From Macrotis lagotis (Eukaryota; Chordata; Mammalia; Peramelemorphia; Peramelidae): a stretch of DNA of 64,000 nucleotides. Positions 1 through 12,492 of this stretch are shown here, in pieces. The position numbers and the translations under genes are program-made. The notes under the pieces are model-generated. The model saw only the letters and a program-made list of their open reading frames with translations. It made no database searches and had not been told where the DNA came from. Position 1 is the first letter of the stretch; each line of letters begins with the position of its first letter. Location of the stretch: assembly GCF_037893015.1 (NCBI RefSeq), contig NC_133660.1, positions 282,969,067-283,033,066 of the forward strand, in the 5' to 3' direction.

Positions 1-3000
1 AAGTGAGCTACCCACTGGTGGGGAGATTGGAGGGAGGGTGCTGCTGGTGGACCCTCCAGCTCTGACAACTGCCTCTATTTCTCATGACCTCCCGGACCTC
101 CAAATCACAGATGTCACTGAGACACTCTCATCCCATCCCTCCAGAGCAGTCAGGCCTACCTAGAGCCCAGCCTTTGACATAGGCCCAGACTAAGGCCCAG
201 TATGTGTCCTGAAAGGGTTTGGGAGGAAGAGGAGGGGATGAGTGAAACCTGAATTATGCTCTCAGTCTCTGCACTAGGCAGAGAAGGGCCCTTGGGGCAT
301 GTGCTCTTCTTACTCCTCTCCAGTGTTCTTCCTAATAGTCCACAGATGGGTCTCAGACTGTCTGGTTGACTATTTGAGGTGAGAACCAAGTCCCTTTGGT
401 TCTTCTAAAATCCAAGCTTTTCCTAACACATGGAAGGTGCTACAGTGGATAGAGCCCTGAGACCTAAAGTTCTGCTAGAGCTGAGATCTAATCCAGCCTC
501 AGATATTTGATAGCTCAGTGACCCTGTCCTATCCAGGGTGGCTTCTAGGTCTTGGGTCATCAAGTTGTGGAGGGAGGATAGTCACTGATGGTCCATAGGG
601 AGGATTTCCTAGGATGATACATTCAGCTTTACTAAGTTTATCACTCATAGTGGAGGCCATTCGCTTCCTTAGAGAGGGGTCACAAGGACCATGACTTTTA
701 AAGGGAGGGAGGCAGAGTCTTGCTTAGAAGCATGTGATTGATTTTTTGTTTCTGATGTTAAAAGACAAAGACACCCCGAGAAGTGGCCAGGGGCTTGGCC
801 AGTCATGGAGCCTGGGACCTTCCAGGAGCGTTACTCTGGAGAAGAGTCTTGAGTGGAGAAATCCCACCCACCCTCCTACAAGCTTTTCGGAACATCTGCC
901 CCTGGAGCCAAGGGTGCTGAGAGCTCATATATCTGCCTAAAACCTTCCTGGTTTAGCTGCCCTCCAGGAGCTCCCAGTCTGAGGGAAAGACACCATGGAA
1001 ACAGCTGCCATGCACATCCAAGATCTACAGAACTTGCGGACCATCATCTCCCAGGGAAGTCACATGGTGTGGGGTGTCCCCAGGGAGACGAGGAAAGGCC
1101 TCCTGCAGAAGATGGGCCGTGCTGATTGGTGGCTCCAGCCAGCCAGGACTGGGAGGAGGATGCTGAAGGTCCCACGACTGAAGTCAACGTGCTGCCTGAC
1201 AAGAATGGGAGCCAGCTGACCTTAGAGGAAATGGCCTGTGTGAGTCATGCTGAGGCCTCTTTGATTTCAGAGAGGAAGCCTCTGCACCCCAGAGCTCACT
1301 GTCAGATGTGAGGAGTCCCTCAGAAGTTTACGAGCTTGTTAAAGCAGACTTTATAGGAATCGGGCAGAATGACTGGAGCCACGCCTCCAGGGCTCTCCCC
1401 ACAGCAAAGCCCTGAGCTGTCAGGGGACAGGCCAGCCCCAGCGTCCCAGTTATTTACAGAGTTTGGGGGCAGAGCACAGGCTCTGGCCCAGCCTGTTGAG
1501 CATCCTGGGGTGCAGCAAAGGGTGTGGCCAGGTGGGGTAATTCCTCGGGCAGAGCCAGGCTTTGCCCTCAGGGCCCCGAGCTTCCAGACGCCTGGCGTCA
1601 GCCGGAAGGAAGGATGGCGGCACCCTAGGCCTGGCATCAGCACACCAGGCTCCTACTGTTTTTCACACTGGTCTATCCGGGATTGTGAAGTCATTGACTC
1701 CACCTTTCTTGTCCTAAGTCTTTGGCCTGGTAAATAGAGATGGGTGGGTGCCCTTTCTCTCCTTGGATGTTGAGGGGATAAAATGCTCTGCCTGGCCCTG
1801 CTGGGCTTCTGATCCATTCAATCTTTGGTTCTGATGCAAGGGGCAAGGGGGGCAAGGGGCAATGATGGTGCCCTGGTCTGTACCCCAGTCCGGGAGGAAA
1901 GAAGGGAGCTCAAGTCTTCACAGAAACCCTTAAACATCTTGAGAACAACCTTGCACAGTGGTCTTTGTAATCCCTGGTCACAGAAGCTCATAGTAGCTCA
2001 GATGGAAAATGGACTCCCTCTAGACCTCTTGAATAGGTGCGTGGTAGGGACAGGGCAGTGTTGAGTGACTCAGCCTGGCCCTATGAAACGTCAATTAGGA
2101 AGGTTCAGTAGGGGCAGAAGAGCAGAAGTTATCCTGTACAGCTGCAGTTTGGGGGTCTTTGTAACCTTAAAAGACTCTCTGCACGTCAACCTAATGACTC
2201 TCCTGGGGAGCCTGGCCAGAGAGACCAGGCGAGACCGGTCTCCCCAAGGAGGATCCTTCATCCCTGGGGGTCTCCCAGTCTTTGAGCTTCTGAGAAACAA
2301 AAGAATCTGTGGCTCGTGAGGGAAAAGAAACCCAAGAGTGAAGGACAGAAAGCAGGTACCAACCAGTGTCTACTTGCTTCTTGTTGGAAGAATTTCCTTA
2401 ACATTTGGAGGAGGCCAGGGAACCTGAGCAGAAGCCTGGCTAAGGAGCAGGAGGGGAAATTTTATAGTTGTTTGTCCTTGGTTTTCAAAGAGGCCCAAAG
2501 CCTTTCCTTCTGTGTGAATTAGATTTCAGTGAGGCAGAACTGCACAGTCGGCAGCTTCGCTCTCTTTTCCAAAGTCATTGAGGTTCAATGGCAGGACAAA
2601 AGTCGCCTAGGATGCAGTGGTGTCTTCAGTCTGATCAAGCTCTCAGCACCTGCTTCAGTCGCCTTTGTGGACATTGGAACAAATTGGTCTCATCCTCCCA
2701 TTCGGCCAGGGGAAGTTTTCACATGCTTGGGGTAAACACCCCCCAACTCAGTGATAGGTTTGAGGCCTGTTGGTTACCCTCAACCTGGTTTATCCCGTCT
2801 GCCAAGACAGTTTTACCAGGGTGTGGCCACTACAGTTTCTTGGAGCCACAGGTGAGAGTTGGGTGAAGGTAGATACCAAAGGGAGATGAGCAGCACCCCT
2901 TTCACCAAGTACTAAGTCCTCCCTGAATACCTCATAATTATAAAACTGAAGAAAGCAACGAGAAATGGATTCCCTAGAGAAATCACTTTGGGAACTTCCT

Positions 3001-3094
3001 TGTTGGAGAAATAAGTAAGGCTCTAGGTAGTCCTGTAGCTGACCAGGAGTAAGTGATTCCAGTAGGACTAAGTGAATATCAACCATAAATATAC
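1..3094. other. Gene-free left flank
   Basis: No exon of a known gene is visible on either strand. Open frames here are short and match no family I recognise. In human the next gene beyond OVOL1 on this side is SNX32; I looked for a PX- or BAR-domain exon in the first 15 kb and saw none. One degraded SINE lies near 430-525; the rest is unassigned non-repetitive-looking sequence. Confidence 0.6.
425..530 (+). repeat. Degraded CORE-SINE fragment
   Basis: The stretch contains a recognisable head ('acagtggatagagccctg') and core ('cagcctcagatatttgatag') in the right order, but it is strongly diverged and lacks the A-rich tail. It is an old copy. Confidence 0.5.
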
Positions 3095-3108
3095 CTTCAT
3101 TGGCTTTT

Positions 3109-3275
3109 TTTTAAGGGTTTTTTTTAAGGTTTTTTTTTTCAAGGCAAATGGGGTTAAGTGGCTTGCCCAAGGCCACACAGCTAGGTAATTATTAAGTGTC
3201 TGAGACCAGATTTGAACCCAGGTACTCCTGACTCCAAGGCCAGTGCTTTATCCACTACGCCACCTAGCCGCCCCC
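3109..3275 (-). repeat. CORE-SINE with target-site duplications
   Basis: Read on the minus strand, this is a complete short CORE-SINE: a GGGGCGGCTAGGTGGC-type 5' end, a tRNA-like box region, the core motif CTTGGGCAAGCCACTT and an A-rich tail (T-runs on the plus strand at 3107-3140). A perfect 14 bp target-site duplication 'cttcattggctttt' flanks it at 3095-3108 and 3276-3289. The exact duplication and low divergence suggest a fairly recent insertion. Confidence 0.88.
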
Positions 3276-4094
3276 CTTCATTGGCTTTTGAGACCCACAT
3301 GGATTTAGGGCTGGAGGGAAGGAAGTTGATGTTCCAGGAGTGAGTGTGTCTCAGGGGTCCTTCCATTCATCTTGGGAGTGCCTCCCCATTTGAAGATCAA
3401 ACCTTTGGGTCTTAGGATGTGGCTACAGAGTGTGGGAGCAAGGACAGACAAGCTGACTGGTCCCTTCTGGGAGGGCTAACAATCATACGGTTTTTAGATC
3501 TCTTTTGGTCATTCACTTAGCAACTGATTTTAGGATCTTTTCGGCAAGTCAGTAAATTCCCAGAAGAACTAGGGTGAGGGATTCTCCATCCCCACCCCAA
3601 ATGACATTTTCCTTTTTTGGTTATTTACTTGCTCCTGCCTATGTTGTTTCTAGCAGAAATGAAGTTCCTAAATGGGACCATCTCTGGGCACCTGGGGTCT
3701 ACCATGGTGTCCCTAAGACAGCAGGCTCTCATTAAATGCTTAATGGCTCCATTGTTCATTTGGCCCTGATCTGATGAGATTTCCCTCTGCCTTTGGACCC
3801 TCCTTGAACACCTGGCCACCCTGGGACCCTCTCTCTTGTCCCTTTCCCTGCCTTCCTCTCTCCATCTGGTTGCCATCAATCCAGGTCTTTTCATGTTTCC
3901 AAGCACCAGGTGCCAAGAGGGAGCTCACCTTGCCACCAGGTGTTGTAACATCATTCTCTGGGTGGATCAGATTAGCCCTGGTCCAGTAAGATTGGTCTCA
4001 AAAGAAGTGTTGAAAGAACAGAACTATGAGATCTGTTTTCCTTCCATCTCCACCTGGAGCCCCTCAGAAGTGGGAAGGGTCTTCATGGCATTTA

Positions 4095-4195
4095 AGATAG
4101 AGTTTGATGAGGCTCTGAAGGTCATCCAACCCAATTCCCTCTTTTGACAAATGAGGAAACTGAAACCCAGGAGTCAGGACTGGGATGCAAGCCTT
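4095..4195 (-). repeat. MIR-like SINE fragment
   Basis: The phrase 'gtcatccaacccaattccctc' (first 20 bases) followed by 'acaaatgaggaaactgaaac' is the antisense signature of old mammalian MIR/THER-type SINEs. No target duplications remain. Confidence 0.45.
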
Positions 4196-4639
4196 GATGT
4201 GGCTTTTCCCTACACCATGTGGTTTGGACAGGTAGGTTAGTTGGGGCCCAATGGCTGAGCTTAAGGCTACAAGATCTTCAACACTGTGGGAAGAAACCCG
4301 CCTTTCCCCAGCCCAGGCAGCCCAAGCAGAGTGTCCAGAGCTCTCCTAGACACTTCCCCTCTATTTGGGGTATAAACATAGATCAGCTGGCCAGGCCTGG
4401 ATCGGTGGTACTGTTGGCACACTAAAGGCAACGGCCCATTTTTATTGATTCAGATGATGAGACATTGCCCTAGTTTTTGGTGGCCTCCAGGCTCCTCTGG
4501 GCAGTTGGAAATGGGTCAGGGATCCTCATGGCCACCAAGCCACTCTTGACAATAGGTTGGATCCAATGACTCTGACCACTTTGACCAAGGCCTCTTCAGC
4601 CCCTATCCCCCAGGCCTAGAACCTTCACTCCCCCACCTT

Positions 4640-4890
4640 ATCTCTGTCCTACTTCTCTGGGCTCCTTCAAGTCTTTTCCACAGGAAGCCTTGGCCAGTCC
4701 CCCAGGATACTGGGTCTTCTGCTTTCTCTCTAATGATTATTTCTACTTTATCCTGTCCATAGCCTGCTTGCAGAGTTGTTTGCCTTTGTCTCCACCATTG
4801 GACCAGGAGATCCTTGAGAACAGGGCTGGGGATTATAGACTTTATTCAGATCTTGAGTGTCTAGCAGAGTACCTACTGACCATTTCTTTT
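4640..4890 (+). repeat. L2-type LINE 3' end
   Basis: The text 'ctgggctccttcaagtc' followed by 'agatccttgagaacagggc' and 'gtgtctagcagagtacct' keeps the order of the L2 3' end (late coding region, then the 'gagggcaggga...cctggcaca' tail). It is diverged and has no open reading frame. Confidence 0.45.
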
Positions 4891-7800
4891 GGGAAACAGG
4901 CCTTCCTGGCCTGTTCTTTTCATAAAGCTCACTAGCAGGGTCCTGTTTCATGAGATGTTAGGAGACTTCTGTCTGGACTGGCTCCCCCAGAACTCAAACG
5001 GTGGCTGTTCTCTCCCAATCAATGATTGGGGCTGGGGGTGCATTTCTGGGATACGTCTGCCCACTTCCCTTTATCAGAAGGAAAATGGAGGCTTCTCCAG
5101 ATGCCACTAGCTAGTCCATCTCACCTGGGAGGTGTGTCTTTAGGGCCCAGGCCCAGGCCCGCTTCTGAACATCTGGATGACTATTCTCAGAGGGCAGTAA
5201 ACAGCAGGTTGATTCAAAACTGGGAGGTGTTGGAAAACCCCTTGGGCAGAAGATTTCGAAATGAGATTTAGGTTAGAAAAAAACCCACAGTGGGAGGGGT
5301 TTTAAAGAATGAAAGATGGAAAAACTCCAAGCCAGATAGTAATTGAGAAAACAAGAAGAAATGAGAGGGTGGCAGTGGCAGGGATGGCGACAGAGATAGC
5401 TGTCTGCTAGGCCCAAGGCCACTGATGGGAGGCTACCACACAGTAGGGCTGCAGTGTTTGGATGAAGGCTTCCCCACAGTAGGATATATCGGCACTAGCA
5501 ACATGGAAATGAACCTGAGGAAGTTCAGAGAGGACCAGAGAAAGAATCTGGGAGAATCAGTCTTTTTGGCTTGGGTCTGGGAAGGGAAAGCAGCTCAGGC
5601 GCCGCCTCTGAAGCAGCCCATGCCTACCGGGCCAGCAGGCTGCCTTGCTGGATATCTAAGTCAGACTGTTCTTTGCTCCAGCCAGTTTATATCAAAACCC
5701 TCCAGACTCCATCTATCTCCAGGTTCTTGGTGGCACCCAGTGAATTTTAAGTAGCACATTGACTATAAACAAAGGAGAAGGTAATAGTGATAGCAAGTTA
5801 TGAATAGACAGGAGCAGAAACGGCTGGAATGAGAAGAGAAGGCTGAGGCTGGATAAAAGAAGGGGAGACAGAGAGAAACACCAAAGGAACAGAGGAATAA
5901 ACCCTTGTCCTGCTCAGGGGCAAGGGGGGGGGACAGAGGAGGAAGATAGATTTCCCCCAAGTGGAGCAGAGGGTGACTAGGGTGGTCCACAAGGTATGTA
6001 TGAGCCACCTGGGAGACTCTTTGAGTTCTATTGGATGGAGATCAGAACTGGGGCAACAGAGGGAAATAGCTGGCAACCAGTTAGAGAGGAGAGGTGGAAG
6101 GGCTTGGTGATTCACCCCAATGTTTGCTCCACCACTCAGGAGTCATTGCTCCCCTTGCTGTCTCGTGCAGGGTGGGGACCCACCTAACCAGAGTGACAAC
6201 TTCGCCTCTCCTGGCTCCACTGATGACAGATGACATGCTGTGGCATCTTCACCCCACCCACATCAGCCCCCAAGTCTTTGGCAAAGAAAAACAGTAAACA
6301 AACCAGCAGGGGTGGCGGGGGGGGGGGGTCACAGACCTCTCTATGTATAGTTCCTTTAAGATAGATCTGGGCAAGCCCCGGCCCAGTGTTGATCTTGGGA
6401 ACTTATAACCCTAATGATAACTAGGGTTTCCAGAAAAATCTAATGATTTCATGGAATTCTACAATCCTGGAACCAGAAAGCCCCCCATAAAGCTTCAAAT
6501 TCAACACAACTGAGTAGAAAATCTGTTGACAAATGGTTATTCAGGATCCACTTGAAGTCCTCCACTGATGGGAAGCTCACTTCTTTAGGGCCATTTCTCT
6601 GCCATATGACAGACTAGAGAAGCTACAAAATGAAGCCCGAACCAGGCATTTCCTATTCTCCACCTAGTCTATGGAGTTCTCCTAAAATTACTAACCACTA
6701 CTTAGAGCTCTAGGTTCCCTTGTCCATGGCATTCCCCTGACCTGTTGGGACAAGAAATGCATTTGACATGACTTGTGGACAAACTGTCCGGTTGCTGTTT
6801 CCCTTTCCAAATGCTCCAAATCCTTCCCTTGAGTGGTGCATTCTAGAATTTTACTAGGAAATGAAATCAAACTCAGTGGATTCTGATTGAGAGAATATAC
6901 CTTCTGGCCCATCTCCAAGCCTTTGTCCACAGTTCTTTGGAGAACATCAAGTGCCACCAGCCAACAACCTCAGAAGAAGAAAAGAGGTTACTTGCTTCAG
7001 AATCACTTTGCTCTGCAGAGGTGGCCATTGGTTCCCCACCCTTGGAGCAGACCTGGCCTTCCCTGTAGGAGGGGGAAGCCTCTTGATTCCATAACATCAA
7101 ATGATCCTATCCTGGCTTCTCCACAGCTAGATGACCTAGTGACTTCCCTTTTAGGTGCCTCAGTTTTGTGAGCTGTCAAATGGGAATAATGGTGCTTACA
7201 TGCCTCACATGCCATTAGCAAGGAAAGCATTTTGTTGACAGTCACAAACTCTAGAAATAAGGTGTGTGGTGATTAAAGGCGGGACTGTAATAATAGGGCT
7301 AGCAGGAGTTTGTCTAGAGGATGGCAAGATGTCAAGAGGTTTGAAGAGGTTTAGTGGAAGGACCCAGGAGGTTTATCTTGGATAAGAGAGAGAGAGACGG
7401 GATCAGAGGGACCTAAGTCCTAGAAAGGCTCTTGTGGCTACAAGCAATTGGCCCCATTGGACAGAAGGAGAAACAGATCAAACTGGGCTGGGAAAATGAC
7501 AGAACCAATCCAGGTTTGATAACAGGAACATCTCCTGGACCATACTATCACAGCGAGAGTAGAAGGGGTTCCCTGGGGGGTCTCCCGGTCCCCGGTTTCA
7601 GCTGGAGCCTGGAGAGAGAACATCTTGGAAGTCAAAGAGAACTCCTTGAGGGTCCTGTTGATTTTTCCATGGCTCCTCTTTCCCTGATTTCCTTAGCTCT
7701 TAATACAATGTTAGGTCCTCTTCTCTTTCTTCTTTGCCTTCATCAAATCTCAACCAGTCCCCCCGCTAGTGAAGTCCCAACCTCCTTAGCAAATATGGGT

Positions 7801-8194
7801 CCAAGTTCTCCAGGCTCTGGGTCCCACTTCAGTCCTTTACCCAGAAGCCTGAAATTCATATCCTCTTCTCTCTTCAGTCCCCAATACTGTGGGGGCTGCT
7901 TGGGGGAAAAGCCCCATGTGCTGCTCCAGGCCTTGTCTGGCAGCTCACTTCTCTTAGTGTGCCATCCTGCCATTCCAGTCAACAGGAAGGGGTGTGAAGG
8001 GGTGTGGGGGGAAACTGCCCACCAGACTGGGGACTCCTCAGAAGAAAAGCCCAAGAGGCTGGACCAGAGTACTCAGCCAGCACATGAATGCACGCACACT
8101 CTCACATCTATACAAGACCCTTCCTGCTTCTCCCCTTATTCTGTATTGAGTTGGTGCAAACCCCCTCTTTGTCCAGGTGGCTTTCCCTGGAGAT

Positions 8195-8290
8195 TAGCTT
8201 TCTGAAGACAGGGACCTTTTCATCTTCATTTCTGAGTTCCCGTTGCCTGGGACAATGTAGGTCCTAAAAGATGTTTGCTGAATGAGTTAG
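8195..8290 (+). repeat. L2-type LINE 3' terminus
   Basis: The sequence 'tctgaagacagggacctttt' ... 'gttgcctgggacaatgtagg' ... 'gtttgctgaatgagtt' matches the characteristic last ~90 bases of L2 elements. It is an old fragment. Confidence 0.5.
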
Positions 8291-9112
8291 GGACTACGTG
8301 GGATTTGGGAGCTTCTTTTGGGAAGGGGCAAAAAGGACTCATCGGGCTTAGGGCGGAGACCAGGTGAAGCTAGAGTGAGCATCAGTGTCCAAGACCAAGC
8401 CCACGAAGAAACAGTCATAATAAGGGAGCTCCAGGCTGCGGGACTTGGGCGACACATCTTCTTGTTGGGCCTTGCGTGAGGTTAATCCTCCCTCCTCTTC
8501 CGGAGTGCCAGGCGGAGCCCGTTCCTTTTGCCCTGTTATTACCGCTGGCAGAGGGAGAACCAGGCAGGTTTGTTTGTGCCCCGGGGAAGGAGAGGCTCAA
8601 GTCATTCCAGTTCTCCTGGTCCTGCTCATCCTCTGCATGGCGGGGGAGGAACCGCTGGGGCCTGTTACCTGGAGTCCCTCCAGGGAGGGGCTGGCAAGAG
8701 CCGGATGGACTGGAGCAGCAGAGAGGGCTGAGGGTGGCACCTCTGGTCCTGGCCAACAGCATTGTTGTGTTTGGAAAGACAGGCCTGTGGGGAGGAGGTC
8801 AATGGATGTGGGAAGGGCTCTAGGAGCTTGAGTCATCCCCAGGTTATGAGGGCCTAGAACCTCTTCTGAGGTTCTCCCACACCAGAAGCCAGCTCAGATG
8901 AACTGTTCTTCTTCTTGCCCCTTCCGGTCCTGGAGACAGAATCCTCCAGAACCTGCTGCATCTGGATGTTTGCAGAAGACAGATATTGGGGCTGGATGGG
9001 GCTGGGCTTCCTGGAGCAAAAGTAGTTCCCATCTTCCAAGACATCTCCCTGTTTTAGTTTCAACTGCTGACCCACATATCCTTCATAGTAGAAACTGAGA
9101 ATTTTGAGATTT

Positions 9113-9158
9113 TGCTCTCTGGCTCTGTCTCTCCCTCTCCCTTTCCCTCCAAGTGCTT

Positions 9159-9213
<55 letters not shown>

Positions 9214-9415
9214 CCTCTTTCTCTGTCTCTCCTTCTTCTTCCTCTCCTCCTCCTCCTCCTCCTCTCTTTCTTTCTCTCTCCTCTCCCTCTTTCTCTGTCT
9301 CTCTCTGTCTCTCTTCCCCACACCACCCCCTCTCTTCCCCCTCTCTTCCACTCCCTCCCTCTCCCTTCTTCTCTCTGTGTCTGTCTGTGTCTGTTTCTCT
9401 CCCTCTCCTCCCTTT

Positions 9416-9488
<73 letters not shown>

Positions 9489-9560
9489 CCTCTCCCTCGC
9501 TCCCTTTCTCCCTTTCTCCCTTTCTCCCTTTCTCTTCTCCTCCCTTCTTCTTCCCTTGTC
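9113..9560. repeat. Long CT (polypyrimidine) tract with two (TC)n runs
   Basis: About 450 bp are almost wholly pyrimidine on the plus strand. Two perfect (TC)n microsatellites lie inside, roughly 9161-9208 and 9421-9486, separated by imperfect TTCC, CCT and TCTG variants. The strand asymmetry opens long frames (Ser/Leu-rich on plus, Arg/Glu-rich on minus) that are artefacts of the repeat. Mirror-symmetric purine-pyrimidine tracts like this can form intramolecular triplex DNA; that is inference. Confidence 0.93.
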
Positions 9561-10059
9561 TTAGGCTCTTTTTCTGTTTCTCAGTAAACTGAGAAGCCAG
9601 ATCCATGGGGCTCTTCACTGGAGACTTTCACATTGAGCTAGTAAAGGCCAGATCAGAGTGCACCTGACCGACTGTCCTCAAGTCCACATCTCCAGCTGTT
9701 CCAAAACAGCAACTTGGCTGAGTGCTTTGCTAATATCCTTTGCTAGAAATCTAGGGAAACCATGTGACAACGTTCTCCTGATTGAAAAATAACACTCCAA
9801 AGTAAAAAAAAAAGGAATGATATTTGTTCTGCTCTTCAAGAAGTCAGGATGGAGCAGAGAGCGTACCCCGAGACTTCCCCTAAAGAGTCCAACCTTTCTA
9901 GGTGGAATTAAAATTCAGAGATGTTGAAATGGAAAGGGAAGACCTTCAGATGTAAAATAGCCTTTTGCCACTCAAGAAGGGAAGGGAGATTTGAGAAGTC
10001 CCATTGCTAATGAAGAGGCCGGACTTGGACCTTAGTCTTTAAAGATCAAACCTTGGGGG

Positions 10060-10850
10060 CCTTTTCTTAATCTTCCTTCTTGACCTCTCTATTGCCTGTG
10101 ACACAGTGCATCACCCACTTCTGCCCATAGTCTCTTCTCTCTAGGCTTTTGGGACACATCAACATCCCTGCCCTACTTTTCGGCTCTCTCTTCACTGCTC
10201 CTCGGTCTTTATCCAGATCAGGTCCTCTTCTCTATTACTTCACTTGAGCTCATCAACTCTGTGTTCATGATTCTCCTATCTACTTCTCAAACCTGACCTC
10301 CAGTCTCTCATCTCCAACTGCTCTTTAGACATCCTGAAGTGCTTAACTCACAGAAAGCTTAAATTCAAAATAGCTAAGAAAACTCAATTCTCTTTCCCCC
10401 AAATTCTCCCCTTCCAGTTCTCCAGGCTGATAACCTAGGAGTCCCCCTGGATGCTTCACTCTTTTTCCCCCCATATCCAGTCTATTGCTTGTTGCCAAGG
10501 CCTGTTGTTGGGGTTTTCTTGGCAAAGATACTGGAGTGATTTGGCATTTCCTTCTCCAACTCACTTTACAGATGAGGAAATTAAGAGAAACAAGATAGAA
10601 TGACTTGCCCAGGGTCACACAGTGAGTGTCTGAGGCCAGATTTAATGGCTGACATTGGGCCCCACACTCTTATCCACTGAGCCACAGAATGCCTAGATAC
10701 CTTTGGAACACCTCTCTCATATGCCTCCTTACCAGTCTAGTGCTCATGCCAACAACCTCCTGGTGGATCTGCCTGCCTTAGGTCCATCCTCAAGTTCACT
10801 GTCAAGGTGATCTTCCTAGAGAGCAGTCTGACCATAGCAGGTCCCTGACA
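10060..10850 (+). repeat. L2/CR1-clade LINE fragment, interrupted by a SINE
   Basis: Plus-strand phrases resemble the decayed L2 reverse-transcriptase and late coding region: 'ctattgcctgtgacacagtg', 'ggcttttgggacacatcaa', 'tccaactgctctttagacatc', and at the right end 'gatcttcctagagagcagtc', which matches the L2 motif before its 3' end. Stops fill every frame. A CORE-SINE at about 10503-10695 splits it. Assignment rests on remembered family patterns. Confidence 0.45.
10503..10695 (-). repeat. CORE-SINE with RTE-type tail (MAR1-like)
   Basis: On the minus strand the order is a SINE head ('cactgagccacagaatgcc' region on plus), core ('cttgcccagggtcacacag'), then the longer tail signature 'tttccttctccaactcac' and 'gttttcttggcaaagatac'. 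That tail is shared with marsupial MAR1-type SINEs mobilised by RTE LINEs. It has inserted into the L2 fragment. Confidence 0.65.
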
Positions 10851-10856
10851 TTGGTA

Positions 10857-12160
10857 GTCATTCTTTGTTCTCACAGAGGACCCAAAGACATCACCATGTT
10901 ACATTCAAGGAATAGTATGTCTGATTGTAGCTGATCAGACCAATATGAGCTTGGAAGGCTCTGCCACAAATAATCCATGTGAGCATTTGGAGTGGAGGCT
11001 CTAAATTTGTGCATTTTGTATTTTTTTTTTGAGCTACTGTAACACTGCTTTGCTCATAGAACACTGAACCTTCTTTGATGAGGGCATGTCATGGTAGGAG
11101 GTCCTGTGCACTGTCTCCAATATCATACAATCTATTCCAGAGTCTTTAGAGAGACCCTTAGAGTATCACTTCCTCTGATCACCATGTGAGAGCTTGTCTT
11201 GTGTGAGTTCTCCATAAAAGTCTTTTTGGCAAGCCCACGTCCGGCATTCAAACAACGTGGCCAGTCCATCAGAATTGCCCTCTCTGTAGGAATGTTAGAA
11301 TGCTTACCAGTTTAGCTCCAGAAAGAACCTCATGTCTAGTACCTTCTGCCAGGTGATCTTTGGAATCTTCCCAAGACAATTTAAGTGGAAGCAATTCAGT
11401 TTCCTGACATGGTGTAGGTGGACTGTCCAGGTCTCACAGGCATATAGCAATGAGGTCAGGCAATGACTCTGTAGACCTTCAGTCTGGTAGTCAGCCTAAT
11501 CCCTCTTCTCTCCCACATTTTCTTTTGGAGCCTCCCAAACACTGAGCTAGCTCTGGCAATGCCAGTGTCAACCTCATTGTCAATGAGGACCTCCCTGGAA
11601 AGGACACTGCCAAGGGAAGTGAACTTATTCAGGATATTCAAAACTTCTCCTTTTGCCATAACAGAAGATTAGCCAGAACCTGTGCAAACACACTGGTGGA
11701 GATTTATAATGCTGATACAACTTCTCTGGGCATTTTGCCATGATCTATTTTATCATGATCTTCCACAAGTCTTCATGAGTGACAGTATCAAAGAGCTTGG
11801 ACAGATTCCACTCATTAGCAGCACACGGAATCCAGTGGCTCTGAAAGATGAATAGCTCTTGTGGCGGAGGGCTCAGCAGGTATCACATCTAAATGGCAGC
11901 CCTGAGTGAAACAAGGTTGTGAATAAAGGCTGGCTTACCGAAGTCGGAGCTGAATACATGTTTTTCTGGAGTACGCCATGAAGCCCAGGTAGACGTGGCA
12001 ACCAAAACTAATCTAGTCAACCAACTTATATGCCTGCCAAAAGCAATGAATGGCAACCTCATGACAATTCAATTGTCACTTCCAGAAAATGCCACCTCAC
12101 CCTCATCATCATCAGAGGATGAACTCTGATGAGGTTAAAGAGAAATCTAATGGAGACTTC
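10857..12160. repeat. RTE-clade LINE copy 1, with inverted 5' part
   Basis: From about 10857 to 11815 the minus strand encodes the 3' half of an RTE ORF: the conserved block with SLGSVLS, EVDTGIARASSVFGRL and RRGIRLTTRLKVYR lies at 11456-11659, and the RT-core remnant KLFDTVTHEDLW lies near 11760-11800. From about 11860 to 12160 the orientation flips: the plus strand encodes endonuclease-domain remnants (AALSETRL, then CLPKAMNGNLMTIQL, then VKEK). The middle of the element is missing. Many stops and shifts show it is dead. A 5' inversion of this kind is the usual product of twin priming during insertion. Confidence 0.72.
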
Positions 12161-12292
12161 CATAAAAGGGTAGTGTAGGGGGTGTCTTTTCATTTCCTTT
12201 CATTCAAGTCCCATTTGATCTTTATAATTCTGTTATATTTATTTTTGATTGCTGATGTCATTCTTTCCATTCCCATTTTGTAGTTACTGTAC

Positions 12293-12314
12293 ATATATAT
12301 ATATATATATATAT
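12293..12314. repeat. (AT)n microsatellite
   Basis: About eleven uninterrupted AT dinucleotides inside the AT-rich antisense L1 region. Confidence 0.9.
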
Positions 12315-12492
12315 TTGCTCTCCCTCTGTATTGGTTCATCTAGATTTTTTCCTTCTCTGTATTCATCAAACACATTTTTAAAAATAACTTAAGATCATTT
12401 AGTGAGTTGCTAAGAATTAGATTTTTTAAAAAAATTATTCACATTTTGTTTTTACATTGCACCTATTTTCAGATTATCCTCCATTATCATTG

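Larger units (their letters stand above)
3290..9112. other. Gene-free stretch with old LINE/SINE fragments
   Basis: No gene exon is recognisable. I see a MIR-like piece at about 4095-4195 (minus, with 'gacaaatgaggaaactgaa'), L2 3'-end pieces at about 4640-4890 and 8195-8290 (plus), and a weak MIR-like piece near 7130-7210. The longest open frame (7432-8205, 257 aa) has no recognisable domain and low-complexity Ser/Pro/Leu content. Confidence 0.55.

Noticed and set aside
7432-8205. 257-codon plus-strand frame
   Set aside because: No recognised family and low-complexity composition, in a stretch with old repeats and no sign of flanking exons.
9104-9618. Several 90-254 aa open frames on both strands over the CT tract
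   Set aside because: They encode only Ser/Leu or Arg/Glu repeats and come from a simple-sequence tract with few stops.
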